A stretch of 64,000 nt of DNA from the NCBI RefSeq assembly GCF_017303275.1, contig NZ_JAFKOJ010000002.1, positions 1 through 64,000 on the forward strand, in the 5' to 3' direction. Position numbers and translations under genes: made by a program. The stretch's first letter is position 1. The number at the start of each line of letters is the position of its first letter. This document shows positions 8,362 through 19,961 of this stretch, one piece after another. The DNA is from Bacillus sp. NTK034. GTDB taxonomy: Bacteria > Bacillota > Bacilli > Bacillales > Cytobacillaceae. The notes beneath the pieces are model-generated. The model searched no databases and was not told where the DNA came from. It saw only the letters and a list, made by a program, of their open reading frames with translations.

Positions 8362-8466
8362 CATTCCAAGTGAATTAACGACTTCAACAATATACCTCAA
8401 ATACTTCAATCACTATGTTACCTTATTTACGGTAAGGTGTCAAGAAAAAAACTTGTCACTCGTTTA

Positions 8467-8955
8467 TCAGCCTTCTCCCTTATACTCAGTTACATCAAAA
8501 TAATCGGTTGTGTCTTTATAGTCATTAAAACCAATATCCAGATCATGAAAATATCGGTGCAATTTAATTAGAACATCCTTTTCCTTAGTGCCCGACTGCA
8601 CAGTTTCTGCCAGCCGTGCTATTGTGCTCAGATCAGTCTGCAAATCCTCATTCTCCGCTGATATTTTCTTTAGTGAGTTTACGATTAAGTCAGCCTGCTC
8701 CCTTTGTTTAGTCCAGCTGACTTTACGGTCTCTCCCCCATCCAAGTGTTTCATTATAAAAAGTATGATTGGAGGCAATGAAGTCTCCTAAATCATCGTAC
8801 ATTAAATCCTGTTCGGATGTTTCCGCATTTGCCGAGGTTTTTTGCACCTTGGATTCACCCTTATTTAAAAAGACAAGTACACTATATGCTGCAGCGATGG
8901 CTATGACCATTCCCAGAATTGAAAGAGCCCTGTTTATTTTTTTGTTTTTTAGCAA
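8467..8955 (-). CDS. hypothetical membrane-anchored protein
   Basis: About 162 residues, with a single N-terminal transmembrane segment (ALSILGMVIAIAAAYSVLVFL) after a Lys-rich start, then a polar, acidic outer domain with an ETSEQD linker and several amphipathic helices. It is likely anchored with the C terminus outside. I recognise no family. A TTG start at 8955 is preferred: GGAGG stands eight bases before it, whereas the in-frame ATG at 8970 contains that same GGAGG and has no ribosome site of its own. The gene stands alone, with a terminator downstream. Confidence 0.62.
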   Translation of the reverse strand: MLKNKKINRALSILGMVIAIAAAYSVLVFLNKGESKVQKTSANAETSEQDLMYDDLGDFIASNHTFYNETLGWGRDRKVSWTKQREQADLIVNSLKKISAENEDLQTDLSTIARLAETVQSGTKEKDVLIKLHRYFHDLDIGFNDYKDTTDYFDVTEYKGEG

Positions 8956-9131
8956 TTTGGAAGCCTCCATTTGATTTGATTAATGTATACTGAAACTTAA
9001 TGGATTTGCTGCAATTTCCCTAAAGAAACTTTCCCTGACTTCAAATGTTTTCCACGTTAATACATTCTATGCAAACTTCCTATTCCCCTTCAACGCCAAA
9101 TGAAAAAGCTTTTAACACTCTGTGTCAAAAG

Positions 9132-10091
9132 CTATTTCTGAACTTTCTGAGTGAGAAAAACTTCCATAAAATCAATGACAAACCGTTCCAGGTCAAGCTC
9201 CATCGCTATATTATCAAGTGTTTCCGGAGGATCATCTTCGGGCAATGGCCTGAAGTCAGCTATGCTTTTTCCCTTGGCCTTTCCAAACTGTTCAATTCTC
9301 ACTCTTCTTTTTACATACTTGACAAGATCTGGATTTGTGAGAACACTTAATACCAGAACATCATGAAGAGGTGCACCTTTAATCCCCGGGACAAGCTTTT
9401 GATAAGCCTCGTAATAATAATCATAAGCAGGTTTGATTAAGTCTTTAAAAGGTGATTGGGTATTATTCGCTATAAAATTGATCGTTTCAGGCCGGATAAT
9501 CGCTTTATTTGTTACATTTAGAGGGAAAATATAAATGTTTTTTGCTTTTTCAAGAACTGAATCCGCCGCAATCGGGTCAGCGTAAAAATTCGCCTCAGCC
9601 TCTGGTGTTACATTTCCCGGAACTAGAAACGCACCGCCCATTAAATAAAATGCATTTACATCTTTATATGCATCCTTTCCATACAGAATTAGCGGCAATG
9701 CCAAATCTGTCTGCCTCCCTACTCCAACGATCATCAGGTCATTTTTGTATTCATTTACAATTTCAATAATTTTATCTATATCATGTACCTTTATTTTGCT
9801 GCTGAAGTCCTCTGGAGGCTGAATGGGCCCAAGGCCTTCCTCCCCGTGTATTTCAGGATAAAAGACAGCGGTCTCACCGGATAACGGGCCGCTCGCCCCT
9901 GCAATAATGGGAATGTCCTCTCTGCCTGCAAGATTAAGCAAATAAGCAGTATTATTAATGGATTCTTCTTTTGTTATGTTGCCATAAGCGCTGACTACAC
10001 CTACTAGATTAATCTCGGGATGCTGAAGGGCATACATTAGGGCAAGTGAATCATCAACTCCCGAGTCAACAAACATGAGAACATTGTACAT
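9132..10091 (-). CDS. inosine/uridine-preferring nucleoside hydrolase family protein
   Basis: The 319-residue protein follows the IUNH fold: FVDSGVDDSLALMYAL at the N terminus, HGEEGLG near residue 83, LMGGAFLVPGNVTPEAEANFYADP in the middle and PLHDVLVL late. These hold the calcium-binding and catalytic Asp and His residues. The usual N-terminal DTDPGxDD appears as FVDSGVDD; the three Asp residues expected to bind calcium or act as base remain, and only the outermost Asp is missing. It should split purine or pyrimidine ribonucleosides into base and ribose for salvage. GGAGGTG precedes the ATG. It lies just downstream of glpD but beyond its terminator, so it is probably a separate unit. Confidence 0.88.
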   Translation of the reverse strand: MYNVLMFVDSGVDDSLALMYALQHPEINLVGVVSAYGNITKEESINNTAYLLNLAGREDIPIIAGASGPLSGETAVFYPEIHGEEGLGPIQPPEDFSSKIKVHDIDKIIEIVNEYKNDLMIVGVGRQTDLALPLILYGKDAYKDVNAFYLMGGAFLVPGNVTPEAEANFYADPIAADSVLEKAKNIYIFPLNVTNKAIIRPETINFIANNTQSPFKDLIKPAYDYYYEAYQKLVPGIKGAPLHDVLVLSVLTNPDLVKYVKRRVRIEQFGKAKGKSIADFRPLPEDDPPETLDNIAMELDLERFVIDFMEVFLTQKVQK

Positions 10092-10164
10092 AAGCCACCT
10101 CCGCTAGCTATTTAGTCTATATTATGCCTAAGGAATGTCCCTTTTGTTTATGAAAATACTCCTT

Positions 10165-10195
10165 AAAAAAGAAAACTCCCCAATTGGAGAGTTTT
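10165..10195 (-). terminator. intrinsic terminator of glpD
   Basis: Minus strand: AAAACTCTCC / GGGGAGTTTT hairpin (10172-10195, overlapping the glpD stop codon) followed by CTTTTTT. Confidence 0.88.
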
Positions 10196-11858
10196 AATCC
10201 TGATCAGCCGGCTTTACCGCAAAGCTGAGTTCCTGGTTCAGCTGGTTTTCAAAATTACTTTCTGCAGCTGTGTCCCATTCAAATGCATCAGCCATATATG
10301 AAATTACTTGCTTTTGATAATTTTTTACCGTTTCAATATCAAAAAGAAGAGCTCCTGTTCTGCGGTTAAAAAAGTCAACAGGGGTGGCAGCCATTTCATG
10401 TTCAATTGCATATTTCAGCTTAGCCCATAATATAATCGGCAGGCCATAATTCTCAGCTTCATTCCTTTTCTTTTCAATCATATTAAAGATGATACCAACG
10501 TTAGACCCATACATTTTAACAAGGTGCCTGGACTGTTCAGCTGATAAACCGATACTTCTTCCTTTTTCAGTCTGGAACCCGATAAATTCCTGGAATTTGG
10601 ATGATCCTCCTACATTTCCTCCTGAAATGGGCATTGTTTTTGTAATACTTCTGCTAAATGTTCTACTTGATTCATGTTTGAACTTTTCAGCAAGTACATC
10701 AACAATGGTTTCGGCCATTTTCCTGTACCCTGTCAGTTTCCCGCCTGCAATTGTCAGTAAACCAGTATCCGACTCCCAAATTTCATCTTTGCGTGATATT
10801 TCGGAAGGATCTTTTCCTTCTTCCCAAATAAGCGGACGAACACCAGCCCAGCTGGATTCAATATCATTCTCCTCTATCTTTACAGAAGGAAACATAAAGT
10901 TAACGGCGTTAATGATGTATGTTCTGTCACTTGCAGTCATCTTTGGATTTACGGGATTAGAATTATAGAAGGTATCTGTTGTTCCCACGTAGGTCTTTCC
11001 ATCTCTCGGAATGGCAAATACCATCCTTTTGTCAGGAGTATCAAAGTACACAGCCTGCTTTAACGGAAACTTAGATTGGTCTATTACTAAATGAACCCCT
11101 TTAGTCAAACGCAGGGTCTTTCCTTTCTTTGATCCGTCTTTCTCGCGGATGGAATCAACCCAGGGACCTGCTGCGTTGATGACTTTTTTTGCTCTAACTT
11201 CATGAACCTTGCCTGTCAGCTGATCTGCAGCTGCAGCTCCGCACACTTTTCCTTGATCATCATATAAAAGTTTTTCGACCTTCAAATAGTTAACAGGCAT
11301 AGCGCCTTTTTCTGCTGCAGCTTTCATTACCTCAACCGTAAGACGAGCATCATCTGTGCGGTATTCCACATAATAACCGCCGCCTTTCAGTCCATCTTTT
11401 TTTACAAGCGGTTCTTTTGATAGTGTTTCCCGGGCATTAAGCATACTTCTGCGTTCAGACTTTCTGACTCCTGCAAGAAAGTCATAAACTCTAAGTCCGA
11501 TAGAAGTCGAGAATTTCCCAAACGTGCCTCCTTTATGCATTGGCAGCAGCATCCACTCCGGTGTAGTCACATGTGGTCCATTTTCATATACGATTGCCCG
11601 CTCCTTGCCGACTTCCGCTACCATTTTAACTTCAAATTGTTTAAGATATCTTAATCCGCCGTGAACCAGTTTTGTTGAACGGCTGGAAGTTCCGGCAGCA
11701 AAATCCTGCATCTCGACGAGTGCTGTTTTCATTCCCCGTGTTGCCGCATCCAGGGCAATTCCCGCTCCCGTTATGCCGCCGCCAATAATCAGAATATCAA
11801 ATTCTTCCGTTGTCAGTGTTTCTATCATTTCAGTACGATTTAAATTAGAAAATGTCAT
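10194..11858 (-). CDS. glpD: aerobic glycerol-3-phosphate dehydrogenase
   Basis: The 554-residue flavoenzyme oxidises sn-glycerol-3-phosphate to dihydroxyacetone phosphate and passes electrons to the menaquinone pool at the inner membrane face. The FAD-binding [22 protein letters not shown] is at the N terminus, with the family motif [17 protein letters not shown] and later [13 protein letters not shown]. Length agrees with B. subtilis GlpD. The start at 11858 is chosen from AAGGAGGAGA upstream. It is the last gene of the glpF-glpK-glpD series, and has its own promoter and GlpP-type leader terminator, so it can be induced by glycerol-3-phosphate. Confidence 0.97.
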   Translation of the reverse strand: MTFSNLNRTEMIETLTTEEFDILIIGGGITGAGIALDAATRGMKTALVEMQDFAAGTSSRSTKLVHGGLRYLKQFEVKMVAEVGKERAIVYENGPHVTTPEWMLLPMHKGGTFGKFSTSIGLRVYDFLAGVRKSERRSMLNARETLSKEPLVKKDGLKGGGYYVEYRTDDARLTVEVMKAAAEKGAMPVNYLKVEKLLYDDQGKVCGAAAADQLTGKVHEVRAKKVINAAGPWVDSIREKDGSKKGKTLRLTKGVHLVIDQSKFPLKQAVYFDTPDKRMVFAIPRDGKTYVGTTDTFYNSNPVNPKMTASDRTYIINAVNFMFPSVKIEENDIESSWAGVRPLIWEEGKDPSEISRKDEIWESDTGLLTIAGGKLTGYRKMAETIVDVLAEKFKHESSRTFSRSITKTMPISGGNVGGSSKFQEFIGFQTEKGRSIGLSAEQSRHLVKMYGSNVGIIFNMIEKKRNEAENYGLPIILWAKLKYAIEHEMAATPVDFFNRRTGALLFDIETVKNYQKQVISYMADAFEWDTAAESNFENQLNQELSFAVKPADQD

Positions 11859-11915
11859 TGCTGTCTCCTCCTTGTCGAAAAGGCCAGTAGTTGTAACTAC
11901 CCTTTTAAGCAGGGA

Positions 11916-11983
11916 ATAAAAAAGAGACCACAAAATACATTATCGAATACCCGATAATGATTTTGTGGTCTCTCCGCATCTCC
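11916..11983 (-). promoter_or_regulatory. glpD leader: GlpP-type antitermination site
   Basis: The minus-strand leader holds a long terminator hairpin (11923-11973; AGAGACCACAAAAT arms) followed by TTTTTTATT. Its 5' edge carries GGAGATGCGGAGA (11971-11983), almost the same as GGAGATTAGGAGA in the glpF leader. GlpP in B. subtilis prevents termination in the glpD leader when glycerol-3-phosphate is present; the shared motif is a good candidate for the GlpP contact site. Confidence 0.85.
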
Positions 11984-12006
11984 TGCCGAACTATTAACTT
12001 AAGCTT

Positions 12007-12012
12007 ATTATA
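12007..12012 (-). promoter_or_regulatory. glpD promoter (-10, extended type)
   Basis: Minus strand TGTTATAAT gives an extended -10 with a perfect TATAAT (12007-12012), but no good -35. It begins the roughly 140-base glpD leader inside the glpK-glpD gap. Confidence 0.7.
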
Positions 12013-12051
12013 ACATAAAAGATATGATTTGTGTATAAAATCTGCTTCTGA

Positions 12052-14402
<2,351 letters not shown>

Positions 14403-14439
14403 CTGAAAAATCCCCTTTCCCATTTGGATGTTCGGAAAC

Positions 14440-14503
14440 AAAAAAGGAGATTCACGACAGATTAAGCCTTCAAAGGCAAAACTGTGTGAATCTCCTAATC
14501 TCC
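14440..14503 (-). promoter_or_regulatory. glpF leader: GlpP-type antitermination site
   Basis: Minus-strand terminator hairpin GGAGATTCACACAG / CTGTCGTGAATCTCC (14446-14495) followed by TTTTTTG, lying between the promoter and the glpF start. The 13-base motif GGAGATTAGGAGA (14491-14503) overlaps its 5' arm and recurs, with two changes, in the glpD leader. Confidence 0.86.
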
Positions 14504-14529
14504 GACACATAAATTAACTTGTTAAACCG

Positions 14530-14558
14530 AGTATACAAGTCTATGAAAACGTTGTCAA
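14530..14558 (-). promoter_or_regulatory. glpF promoter with CcpA cre site
   Basis: Minus strand -35 TTGACA (14553-14558), spacer 17, -10 TATACT (14530-14535). A perfect cre match, TGAAAACGTTGTCA on the plus strand (14544-14557), overlaps the -35 and spacer, so CcpA bound there should block the promoter when glucose is present. Confidence 0.9.
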
Positions 14559-14575
14559 ACGTTTCTTGAACATTT

Positions 14576-15121
14576 TTATGAAAACCTTTCCCATATTTCT
14601 ATTTTTGATGTTGTAATGGCAGCTGCTCCTGCATCAAGCGCATTCTTCACTTCTTCTTCTGAGCGGATGAGTCCTCCAGCAAATATGGGGGTATTCAAAC
14701 GTTCATTCACTTCTTTTATCATCCATGGCATGGCACCCGGCAACACTTCTATGTAGTCCGGCCTGGTTTTCTCGATTAATTTATAACTTTTTTCAAGTGC
14801 GTGCGAATCGATGAGGAAAATCCTCTGGACTGCGATCACACCTTTTTGCTTTGCTTTCAGGATGACGCTGGATTTCGTAGAAATTAGCCCGTAAGGCTTA
14901 AATTCCTGGCAAATATATTCTGCGGCATAGTCATCGCTTTTCAAGCCATGAATCAGATCAACATGATAAATCATTTTTTTGCTATGTGCTTTTGCCATCT
15001 GCGAAACATTCTTCAGCTGCGAAATGTGCATATCGAGAAATACACCAATTTCATAGGGACTTTCCAGGAACTTTTCAAATTCTTTCATGTTAGAAGATGC
15101 CGGCAAAATTTTTTGATTCAT
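14576..15121 (-). CDS. glpP: glycerol-3-phosphate-responsive antiterminator
   Basis: The 181-residue protein matches GlpP: a TIM-barrel-like fold with ILPASSNMKEFEKFLES at the start, YHVDLIHGLKSDDYAAEYI, GLISTKSSVILKAKQKG and a C-terminal IFAGGLIRSEEEVKNALDAGAAAITTS, the last resembling a phosphate-binding site. In B. subtilis it binds glycerol-3-phosphate and leader mRNA and lets polymerase pass the glpF and glpD terminators; it also stabilises glpD mRNA. The ATG at 15121 is preferred over a GTG at 15130 because AGGAG is eight bases before it. It is immediately upstream of the glpF promoter, the same order as in B. subtilis. Confidence 0.95.
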   Translation of the reverse strand: MNQKILPASSNMKEFEKFLESPYEIGVFLDMHISQLKNVSQMAKAHSKKMIYHVDLIHGLKSDDYAAEYICQEFKPYGLISTKSSVILKAKQKGVIAVQRIFLIDSHALEKSYKLIEKTRPDYIEVLPGAMPWMIKEVNERLNTPIFAGGLIRSEEEVKNALDAGAAAITTSKIEIWERFS

Positions 15122-15186
15122 TCTTTCCACTCCTGTTTCTGTTATTTCCCTATGTTATAAAGAATGTGAGCATTTCTCAATACCCA

Positions 15187-15846
15187 TTATACATTTTTGC
15201 GGTACTCATAATAGCGGAATCCAATTATCATTATTGTCAGCCAGGCACCTCCGGCTGCAAAACCGGCAATAACATCACTAGGAAAGTGTACGCCTAAATA
15301 GATGCGGCTTAATCCAATCATGATGATAAAGCAGCCAAGCATCAGGGACCATGCAGTCTTCCATCGTTTTCTTTTTGCCAAATGAATGATCATATAGGCC
15401 AGCGACCCATAAAAAATAAAAGACCCCATTGAATGTCCGCTCGGAAAACTGAACCCCTGCTCCTCGATCAGAGGTCTGATATCCGGTCGTTCTCTTTTGA
15501 AAATCCATTTCAGCAGCAGGTTAAAAAGTGCTCCAAGACCAGATGAAAGAACCATGAACCATGCAAGTGAAGTCTTTTTAAACAAAAACAAAAGTACAGC
15601 TGCCAAAAGTACAGAAAAAGCCAGCCATTTTACCGACCCTAAAAAAGTAATCACACTCATATACTCTGTAAGCCGGGGAGAAATAAATGCCTGTACATAC
15701 TGAATGACAGCATCATCAAATCGAATTAGCTCATTTTCCTTCAATTCGTCCACTATTTCAATAAAAAGCAGCAAAAACCCCCCAAAAATCGCAGCTGCCA
15801 ACGCTAAGTAGATGATATTTTTAAATGTTATATTCTTCCTGTTCAT
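15187..15846 (-). CDS. PAP2-family phosphatase, membrane-bound
   Basis: The 219-residue protein has about six membrane spans and the three PAP2 signatures: KWIFKRERP, PSGHS and SRIYLGVHFPSD, which bring the catalytic His, Arg and Lys residues to the outer membrane face. Members dephosphorylate lipid phosphates such as phosphatidic acid, phosphatidylglycerol phosphate or undecaprenyl diphosphate; the motifs do not tell which. The active site between spans 4 and 5 is placed as in B. subtilis YodM/BcrC relatives. It lies upstream of glpP on the same strand with a 65-base gap and might be cotranscribed. Confidence 0.9.
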   Translation of the reverse strand: MNRKNITFKNIIYLALAAAIFGGFLLLFIEIVDELKENELIRFDDAVIQYVQAFISPRLTEYMSVITFLGSVKWLAFSVLLAAVLLFLFKKTSLAWFMVLSSGLGALFNLLLKWIFKRERPDIRPLIEEQGFSFPSGHSMGSFIFYGSLAYMIIHLAKRKRWKTAWSLMLGCFIIMIGLSRIYLGVHFPSDVIAGFAAGGAWLTIMIIGFRYYEYRKNV

Positions 15847-15955
15847 TTATCCAAATCCTTTTTATTTATAGGATTACCACTAACTTTGGTAAACGGAACA
15901 TTTTTTGAGATTTTCTTCAGCTTTTCTTTAAAAATGAATAGTTTATCAGTAAAAA

Positions 15956-15981
15956 ACCGAGTTTGCACCAGCAAATTCGGT
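15956..15981. terminator. terminator after ku
   Basis: ACCGA-TTTGC / GCAAA-TCGGT hairpin flanked by A6 and T6 on either side, so it works on both strands. It closes ku on the minus strand. Confidence 0.87.
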
Positions 15982-15989
15982 TTTTTCTA

Positions 15990-16844
15990 TTAAGCCTGCT
16001 TTTTTGCTTTTGTTTTTGCAGGAGCACGTTTCTTTTTAGCTGCCGGTTTTTTCTTTGTTTCTGTTTCAGCAGGCTTAGTTTTATCAATGGATGCCTGCAG
16101 GGCAGCCATAAGGTCGGTTACATTGGCTGCAGGTTCTTTTTCAACAGGTGTGACTATATCTTTGCCAGTACGTTTTGCTTCGATTAGCTCCAAAAGAGCT
16201 GTCCGGTAGTCATCATTATATTTCTCGGGCTTAAATTCAGTGGTTAATTGATCAATCAGCATGATGGCAGTATCGATTTCCTTATCAGTCACTTTGTCTT
16301 CTGCAGGTACATTTGGCACATCCGCAGCCTTTCGTACTTCATCGGGGTAATGAATCGTCTCCATCACAAGAGTGTTTTCATATACCCGGACCACAGCCAG
16401 CTGTTCTTTGGATCGAATAATGATTTTGGCCAAACCTACCTTTTCTGACGTCTCAAGAGCTTTTCTTAAAAGGGAATAGGCTTTCCCTCCTCCGTCCCCT
16501 GGAGACATATAATAAGTACGGTTATAATAAATCGGATCAATCTCCTGTATTTTTACAAAGTCCATAATCTCGACAGCTTTATCCTCATTTTCCTGTTTAA
16601 GCTTTTCTAAATCCTCATCCTCTAAAACCACAAATTTTCCTTTTGTGTATTCATAAGCTTTTACAATATCCTCATTTTTAATTTCTACTTCACAAACAGG
16701 ACATGTCTTCTCATATTTAATTGGCGAATGACATTCTTTATGAAGGTTCCGCAGTTTTATATCCTTATCTTCTGTAGCCGAGTGCAGCTTAATTGGAATA
16801 TTCACCAGCCCAAAACTGATGCTCCCTTTCCACATTGTATGCAT
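15990..16844 (-). CDS. ku: DNA end-binding protein Ku (non-homologous end joining)
   Basis: The 284-residue protein is a bacterial Ku: MWKGSISFGLVNIPIKLHSAT at the start, the HKECHSPIKYEKTCPVCEVEI zinc-finger-like part, and the Ku core up to about residue 255. A Lys/Ala-rich tail (KKKPAAKKKRAPAKTKAKK) follows, of the kind known to bind DNA and help slide from the end. Ku binds double-strand ends as a homodimer and recruits LigD. The start at 16844 follows GGGAG by seven bases; a longer frame is unsupported. It is divergent from ligD. In B. subtilis the pair acts in spores and stationary phase. Confidence 0.96.
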   Translation of the reverse strand: MHTMWKGSISFGLVNIPIKLHSATEDKDIKLRNLHKECHSPIKYEKTCPVCEVEIKNEDIVKAYEYTKGKFVVLEDEDLEKLKQENEDKAVEIMDFVKIQEIDPIYYNRTYYMSPGDGGGKAYSLLRKALETSEKVGLAKIIIRSKEQLAVVRVYENTLVMETIHYPDEVRKAADVPNVPAEDKVTDKEIDTAIMLIDQLTTEFKPEKYNDDYRTALLELIEAKRTGKDIVTPVEKEPAANVTDLMAALQASIDKTKPAETETKKKPAAKKKRAPAKTKAKKQA

Positions 16845-16908
16845 AGTCAAACTCCCATTCCTATTAGATGTAGTAATCATAATTTGTGTATTAACTAAAT
16901 CGGAGATA

Positions 16909-16942
16909 CGCTAAAACATTTGGAAACTGAGTAGTTTTAGCG
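16909..16942. repeat. perfect inverted repeat in the ku-ligD divergent promoter region
   Basis: CGCTAAAAC and GTTTTAGCG, nine perfect base pairs, separated by 16 bases, lie 49 bases before the ligD start. It could be an operator for a dimeric regulator or a hairpin in a leader RNA. I see no U-run after it, so it is not a terminator. Confidence 0.75.
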
Positions 16943-16990
16943 GCAATGGCCAAAACTAATATGACGATTGCAGAAGGGAGGCCAAATTGA

Positions 16991-18829
16991 ATGAGACCTA
17001 TGCTGCCTACACTAACTTTCGATGTTCCGGAAGAGAAGGAGTGGCTCTTTGAAGCAAAGTATGATGGTTTTAGAGCAATCCTGCACCTGGACAAAGAACC
17101 CAGACTGACAAGCAGAAACGATAAGCCCTTATTACATCTTTTCCCGGAAATTAAGGCATATTTGGAGCAAAACAAAGATAAATTCGAACCATACCTTCCA
17201 CTAACATTAGATGGAGAATTAGTCTTTCTGGAGAATGCCTATAAAGCTCATTTTGGGTCCATCCAGGTGAGGGGCAGAATGAGGTCTGAAAAGAAAATTC
17301 AAGAGAAAGCAAAAACTGCCCCATGCCGTCTTCTCATTTTTGACATTTTGATGGTAAAAGGTAAAAAAATGACTGATAATGTATACGCTTCAAGAAAAGC
17401 GGAATTGGAAGCATTGTTTAAAGATTGTAATATGCCTTTAAAACCTGATGAGAAGGATCCGAGGCTGATACAATTAATCCCTCCATACCGCAGCTTTAAT
17501 GAACTTTGGGAAAAAATTGTCCTGCATGATGGAGAAGGAATCGTGGCAAAGCAACTGAAGAATAAATGGGAAGAAGGAAAGAGATCATCTTTATGGCTAA
17601 AATTCAAGAATTGGAAATACGTTTCCTGCTTTATCACTGCATATGAAAAATCAAATGGCTACTTTTATGCTGGTGTGTACCAGGGGGATGCTGTCATTGC
17701 AATCGGACAGTTTCTTTTTGGGTTGAAGCCCGATGAAAAACAAGCCTTGTTCCAAATAATCAAAGATAATAAAACAGATGAAAACAGCCAATTTATTTAT
17801 GTAGAACCAGCCATATGTGTGGAAGTTAAGTATCTGGAGATTTATGAGGATCAAATGCGCGAACCGCACTTTCACCAGTTTCGCTTCGATTTGAAGCCTG
17901 ATGCCTGTACTTATGATAAATTTATACAACAGCAGAAAAACCTGCCTCCCGAAATAGAAATCACCCATCCAGATAAGCCATTATGGGAAACACCAGCTAT
18001 TCAAAAGGTTGATTATATTCACTTTTTAAGAGAGATTGCTCCATATATGCTGCCATTTTTAAAAAACAGGCTTTTAACTGTAATCCGCTATCCGCATGGG
18101 ATCTTTGCTGAACCATTCTATCAGAAAAATTGTCCGGATTACGCACCGGATTTTGTGGAAACCGAAATGTCAGAAGGCATTAACTATATTGTCTGCAATA
18201 ATCTTCAAACGCTGCTCTGGCTTGGCAACCAGCTTGCATTTGAATATCATATCCCATTTAAGACTATTTACAGCAAGGGACCAAGCGAAATAGTGTTTGA
18301 TTTAGATCCTCCTTCGAGGGACGCTTTTCATCTTGCCATTAAAGCTGCTCTATTGATTAAAGAGGTGCTTGATCAGCTGAAGTTAATCAGCTTTGTTAAA
18401 ACATCCGGCAATAAGGGTCTGCAAATCTATATCCCGCTGCAGGAAAATACGTATAGTTTTGATGATACCCGGCTGTTCACCGAATTTATTGCCCAGTATC
18501 TAATTTCCAAAGACCCCGATTCTTTTACAACAGAAAGATTAAAGAAAAATCGGGGAGGCAGGCTTTATGTGGATTATATCCAGCATGCAGAAGGCAAGAC
18601 AATCATCGCTCCTTATTCAGCAAGAGGAAATAAGGCAGCGACTGTTGCTTCTCCTCTGTTTTGGGATGAAGTCAACGAGAAATTAACAATGGAGCGGTTT
18701 CAGATAACCAACCTTATAAAAAGGGTAAACAGCGATGGAGATCCATTCAGTTCTTATTTTCAGACAAAGGAAATTCAGCCCTTTTCTCCGGTGCTCGATT
18801 TTTTAAAACAGCAAAACAAAAAAGGATAA
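16991..18829 (+). CDS. ligD: ATP-dependent DNA ligase D (ligase plus primase-polymerase)
   Basis: The 612-residue enzyme has an N-terminal ATP-ligase domain (adenylated Lys23 in EAKYDGFR; later DGELVFL, DGEGIVAKQL and WLKFKNWKY) and a C-terminal primase/polymerase domain (EIVFDLDPPS with the metal-binding Asp pair, SGNKGLQIYIPL, LYVDYIQHAEGKTIIAPYSAR). There is no phosphoesterase domain. This two-domain order and length agree with B. subtilis LigD (YkoU) and differ from mycobacterial LigD. It fills and seals breaks held by Ku. GGGAGG lies eight bases before the ATG. Confidence 0.96.
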   Translation: MRPMLPTLTFDVPEEKEWLFEAKYDGFRAILHLDKEPRLTSRNDKPLLHLFPEIKAYLEQNKDKFEPYLPLTLDGELVFLENAYKAHFGSIQVRGRMRSEKKIQEKAKTAPCRLLIFDILMVKGKKMTDNVYASRKAELEALFKDCNMPLKPDEKDPRLIQLIPPYRSFNELWEKIVLHDGEGIVAKQLKNKWEEGKRSSLWLKFKNWKYVSCFITAYEKSNGYFYAGVYQGDAVIAIGQFLFGLKPDEKQALFQIIKDNKTDENSQFIYVEPAICVEVKYLEIYEDQMREPHFHQFRFDLKPDACTYDKFIQQQKNLPPEIEITHPDKPLWETPAIQKVDYIHFLREIAPYMLPFLKNRLLTVIRYPHGIFAEPFYQKNCPDYAPDFVETEMSEGINYIVCNNLQTLLWLGNQLAFEYHIPFKTIYSKGPSEIVFDLDPPSRDAFHLAIKAALLIKEVLDQLKLISFVKTSGNKGLQIYIPLQENTYSFDDTRLFTEFIAQYLISKDPDSFTTERLKKNRGGRLYVDYIQHAEGKTIIAPYSARGNKAATVASPLFWDEVNEKLTMERFQITNLIKRVNSDGDPFSSYFQTKEIQPFSPVLDFLKQQNKKG

Positions 18830-18846
18830 GGCCAGTGCCTTATCCT
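18820..18846 (-). terminator. intrinsic terminator of dapF
   Basis: AGGATAAGGC / GCCTTATCCT hairpin (18823-18846) followed on the minus strand by TTTTTT. It overlaps the ligD stop codon and serves mainly dapF. Confidence 0.87.
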
Positions 18847-19828
18847 ACATCCATTCTTTAAGTATTGCTTGGGCATATTCCTGAAGTTTGGCATACTGCT
18901 TAATTTCTTCAGTATATTCCTCTTTCTGGGACAGGGTGAACTCCGCTGGTTTTTCCAAATTGATTTCCGCTTCACAGCGGTAAACATAGCTGGCATTCCC
19001 AATTAAATCAATGGACTGTCTGCCATTCTTCTCATGAACTACACAGCGAACTTTTCCGCCATTATTGTATACCTCAACAGGCTCTTCGATATTATTAAGC
19101 CCATTCATGCAAGTGACAAGTGTTGAAGCGGACATGGCAGTACCGCAGGCATTGGTAAATCCTACTCCCCGCTCAAATGTCCTTACATAAATATGCCCTT
19201 TTTTTAGTGGCTTTACAAAGCTGACATTTACTCCATCAGGAAAGAAATCATTCGGCCCGTTCAAATATTCGCTGATCTTTTTTTGCAGGTCAGATGTAAT
19301 ATGCTCTTTCTCCACAATGGAAACAAAATGGGGATTAGGGACTGCTAAGGCCGTAAAAGCTAATTCCTCTGAAATCCCGCTGACTTTTTCATTAATTAAA
19401 GTTTCTTTATCGAGAACCAAAGGAAGATCCTTCAAATCGAATGAAACAGGTGATATTTCAACAAGATAAGTTGGAATATCCTCAAAGATGTCCACTTGCT
19501 TTTTCACCTGCAAATCCGCTTTCATGGTTTCAATGATGGCTTCTTTTAGACCAAGAAGTTCACATACATAACGGGCAACGCATCTTAATCCATTTCCGCA
19601 CATGGAGGCTTCTGATCCATCCGGATTAAAAACACGCATCCTGGCATCTGCTTTTTCGCTTTTTAACACGAAAAGAATTCCATCTGCTCCAAGTTCAGTG
19701 GTGCGGTCACATATTGCTTTGGCAAGCTCAGCACGATTCTCTTCTGTAAAATTATACGTACGGGAAATTTCGTCTATTATAAAGAAATCATTTCCTGATC
19801 CATGACATTTCAGCAGTTCAATGTTCAT
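18845..19828 (-). CDS. dapF: diaminopimelate epimerase
   Basis: The 327-residue enzyme converts LL- to meso-diaminopimelate for lysine and peptidoglycan. Both active-site Cys are present in their signatures: SMCGNGLRCVARY (Cys77) and FTNACGTAMSAS (Cys228). KCHGSGNDFFIID at the start is also typical. It is about 40 residues longer than E. coli DapF, with a C-terminal extension rich in Glu and Lys after the second half-barrel. The ATG at 19828 follows GGAGGT; the longer open frame to 19897 has no ribosome site. It is a single-gene unit with its own terminator. Confidence 0.95.
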   Translation of the reverse strand: MNIELLKCHGSGNDFFIIDEISRTYNFTEENRAELAKAICDRTTELGADGILFVLKSEKADARMRVFNPDGSEASMCGNGLRCVARYVCELLGLKEAIIETMKADLQVKKQVDIFEDIPTYLVEISPVSFDLKDLPLVLDKETLINEKVSGISEELAFTALAVPNPHFVSIVEKEHITSDLQKKISEYLNGPNDFFPDGVNVSFVKPLKKGHIYVRTFERGVGFTNACGTAMSASTLVTCMNGLNNIEEPVEVYNNGGKVRCVVHEKNGRQSIDLIGNASYVYRCEAEINLEKPAEFTLSQKEEYTEEIKQYAKLQEYAQAILKEWM

Positions 19829-19961
19829 AGTAATACCTCCAAACCATTTGTAGCTCAACTTATAAATAAGAGTGCCATAAAAGTATGTATTATTCAATAA
19901 TTGTTTTCTTTATTATATTATTAACTTATTAGAAAACTGATAAGTTCCGTCATTTAGGGAA

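Noticed and set aside
9132..10091. Inactive nucleoside hydrolase because the N-terminal DTDPG motif is altered
   Set aside because: By alignment from memory the calcium-binding and catalytic Asp residues remain (DSGVDD), and the later His/Asp motif is intact; activity is likely.
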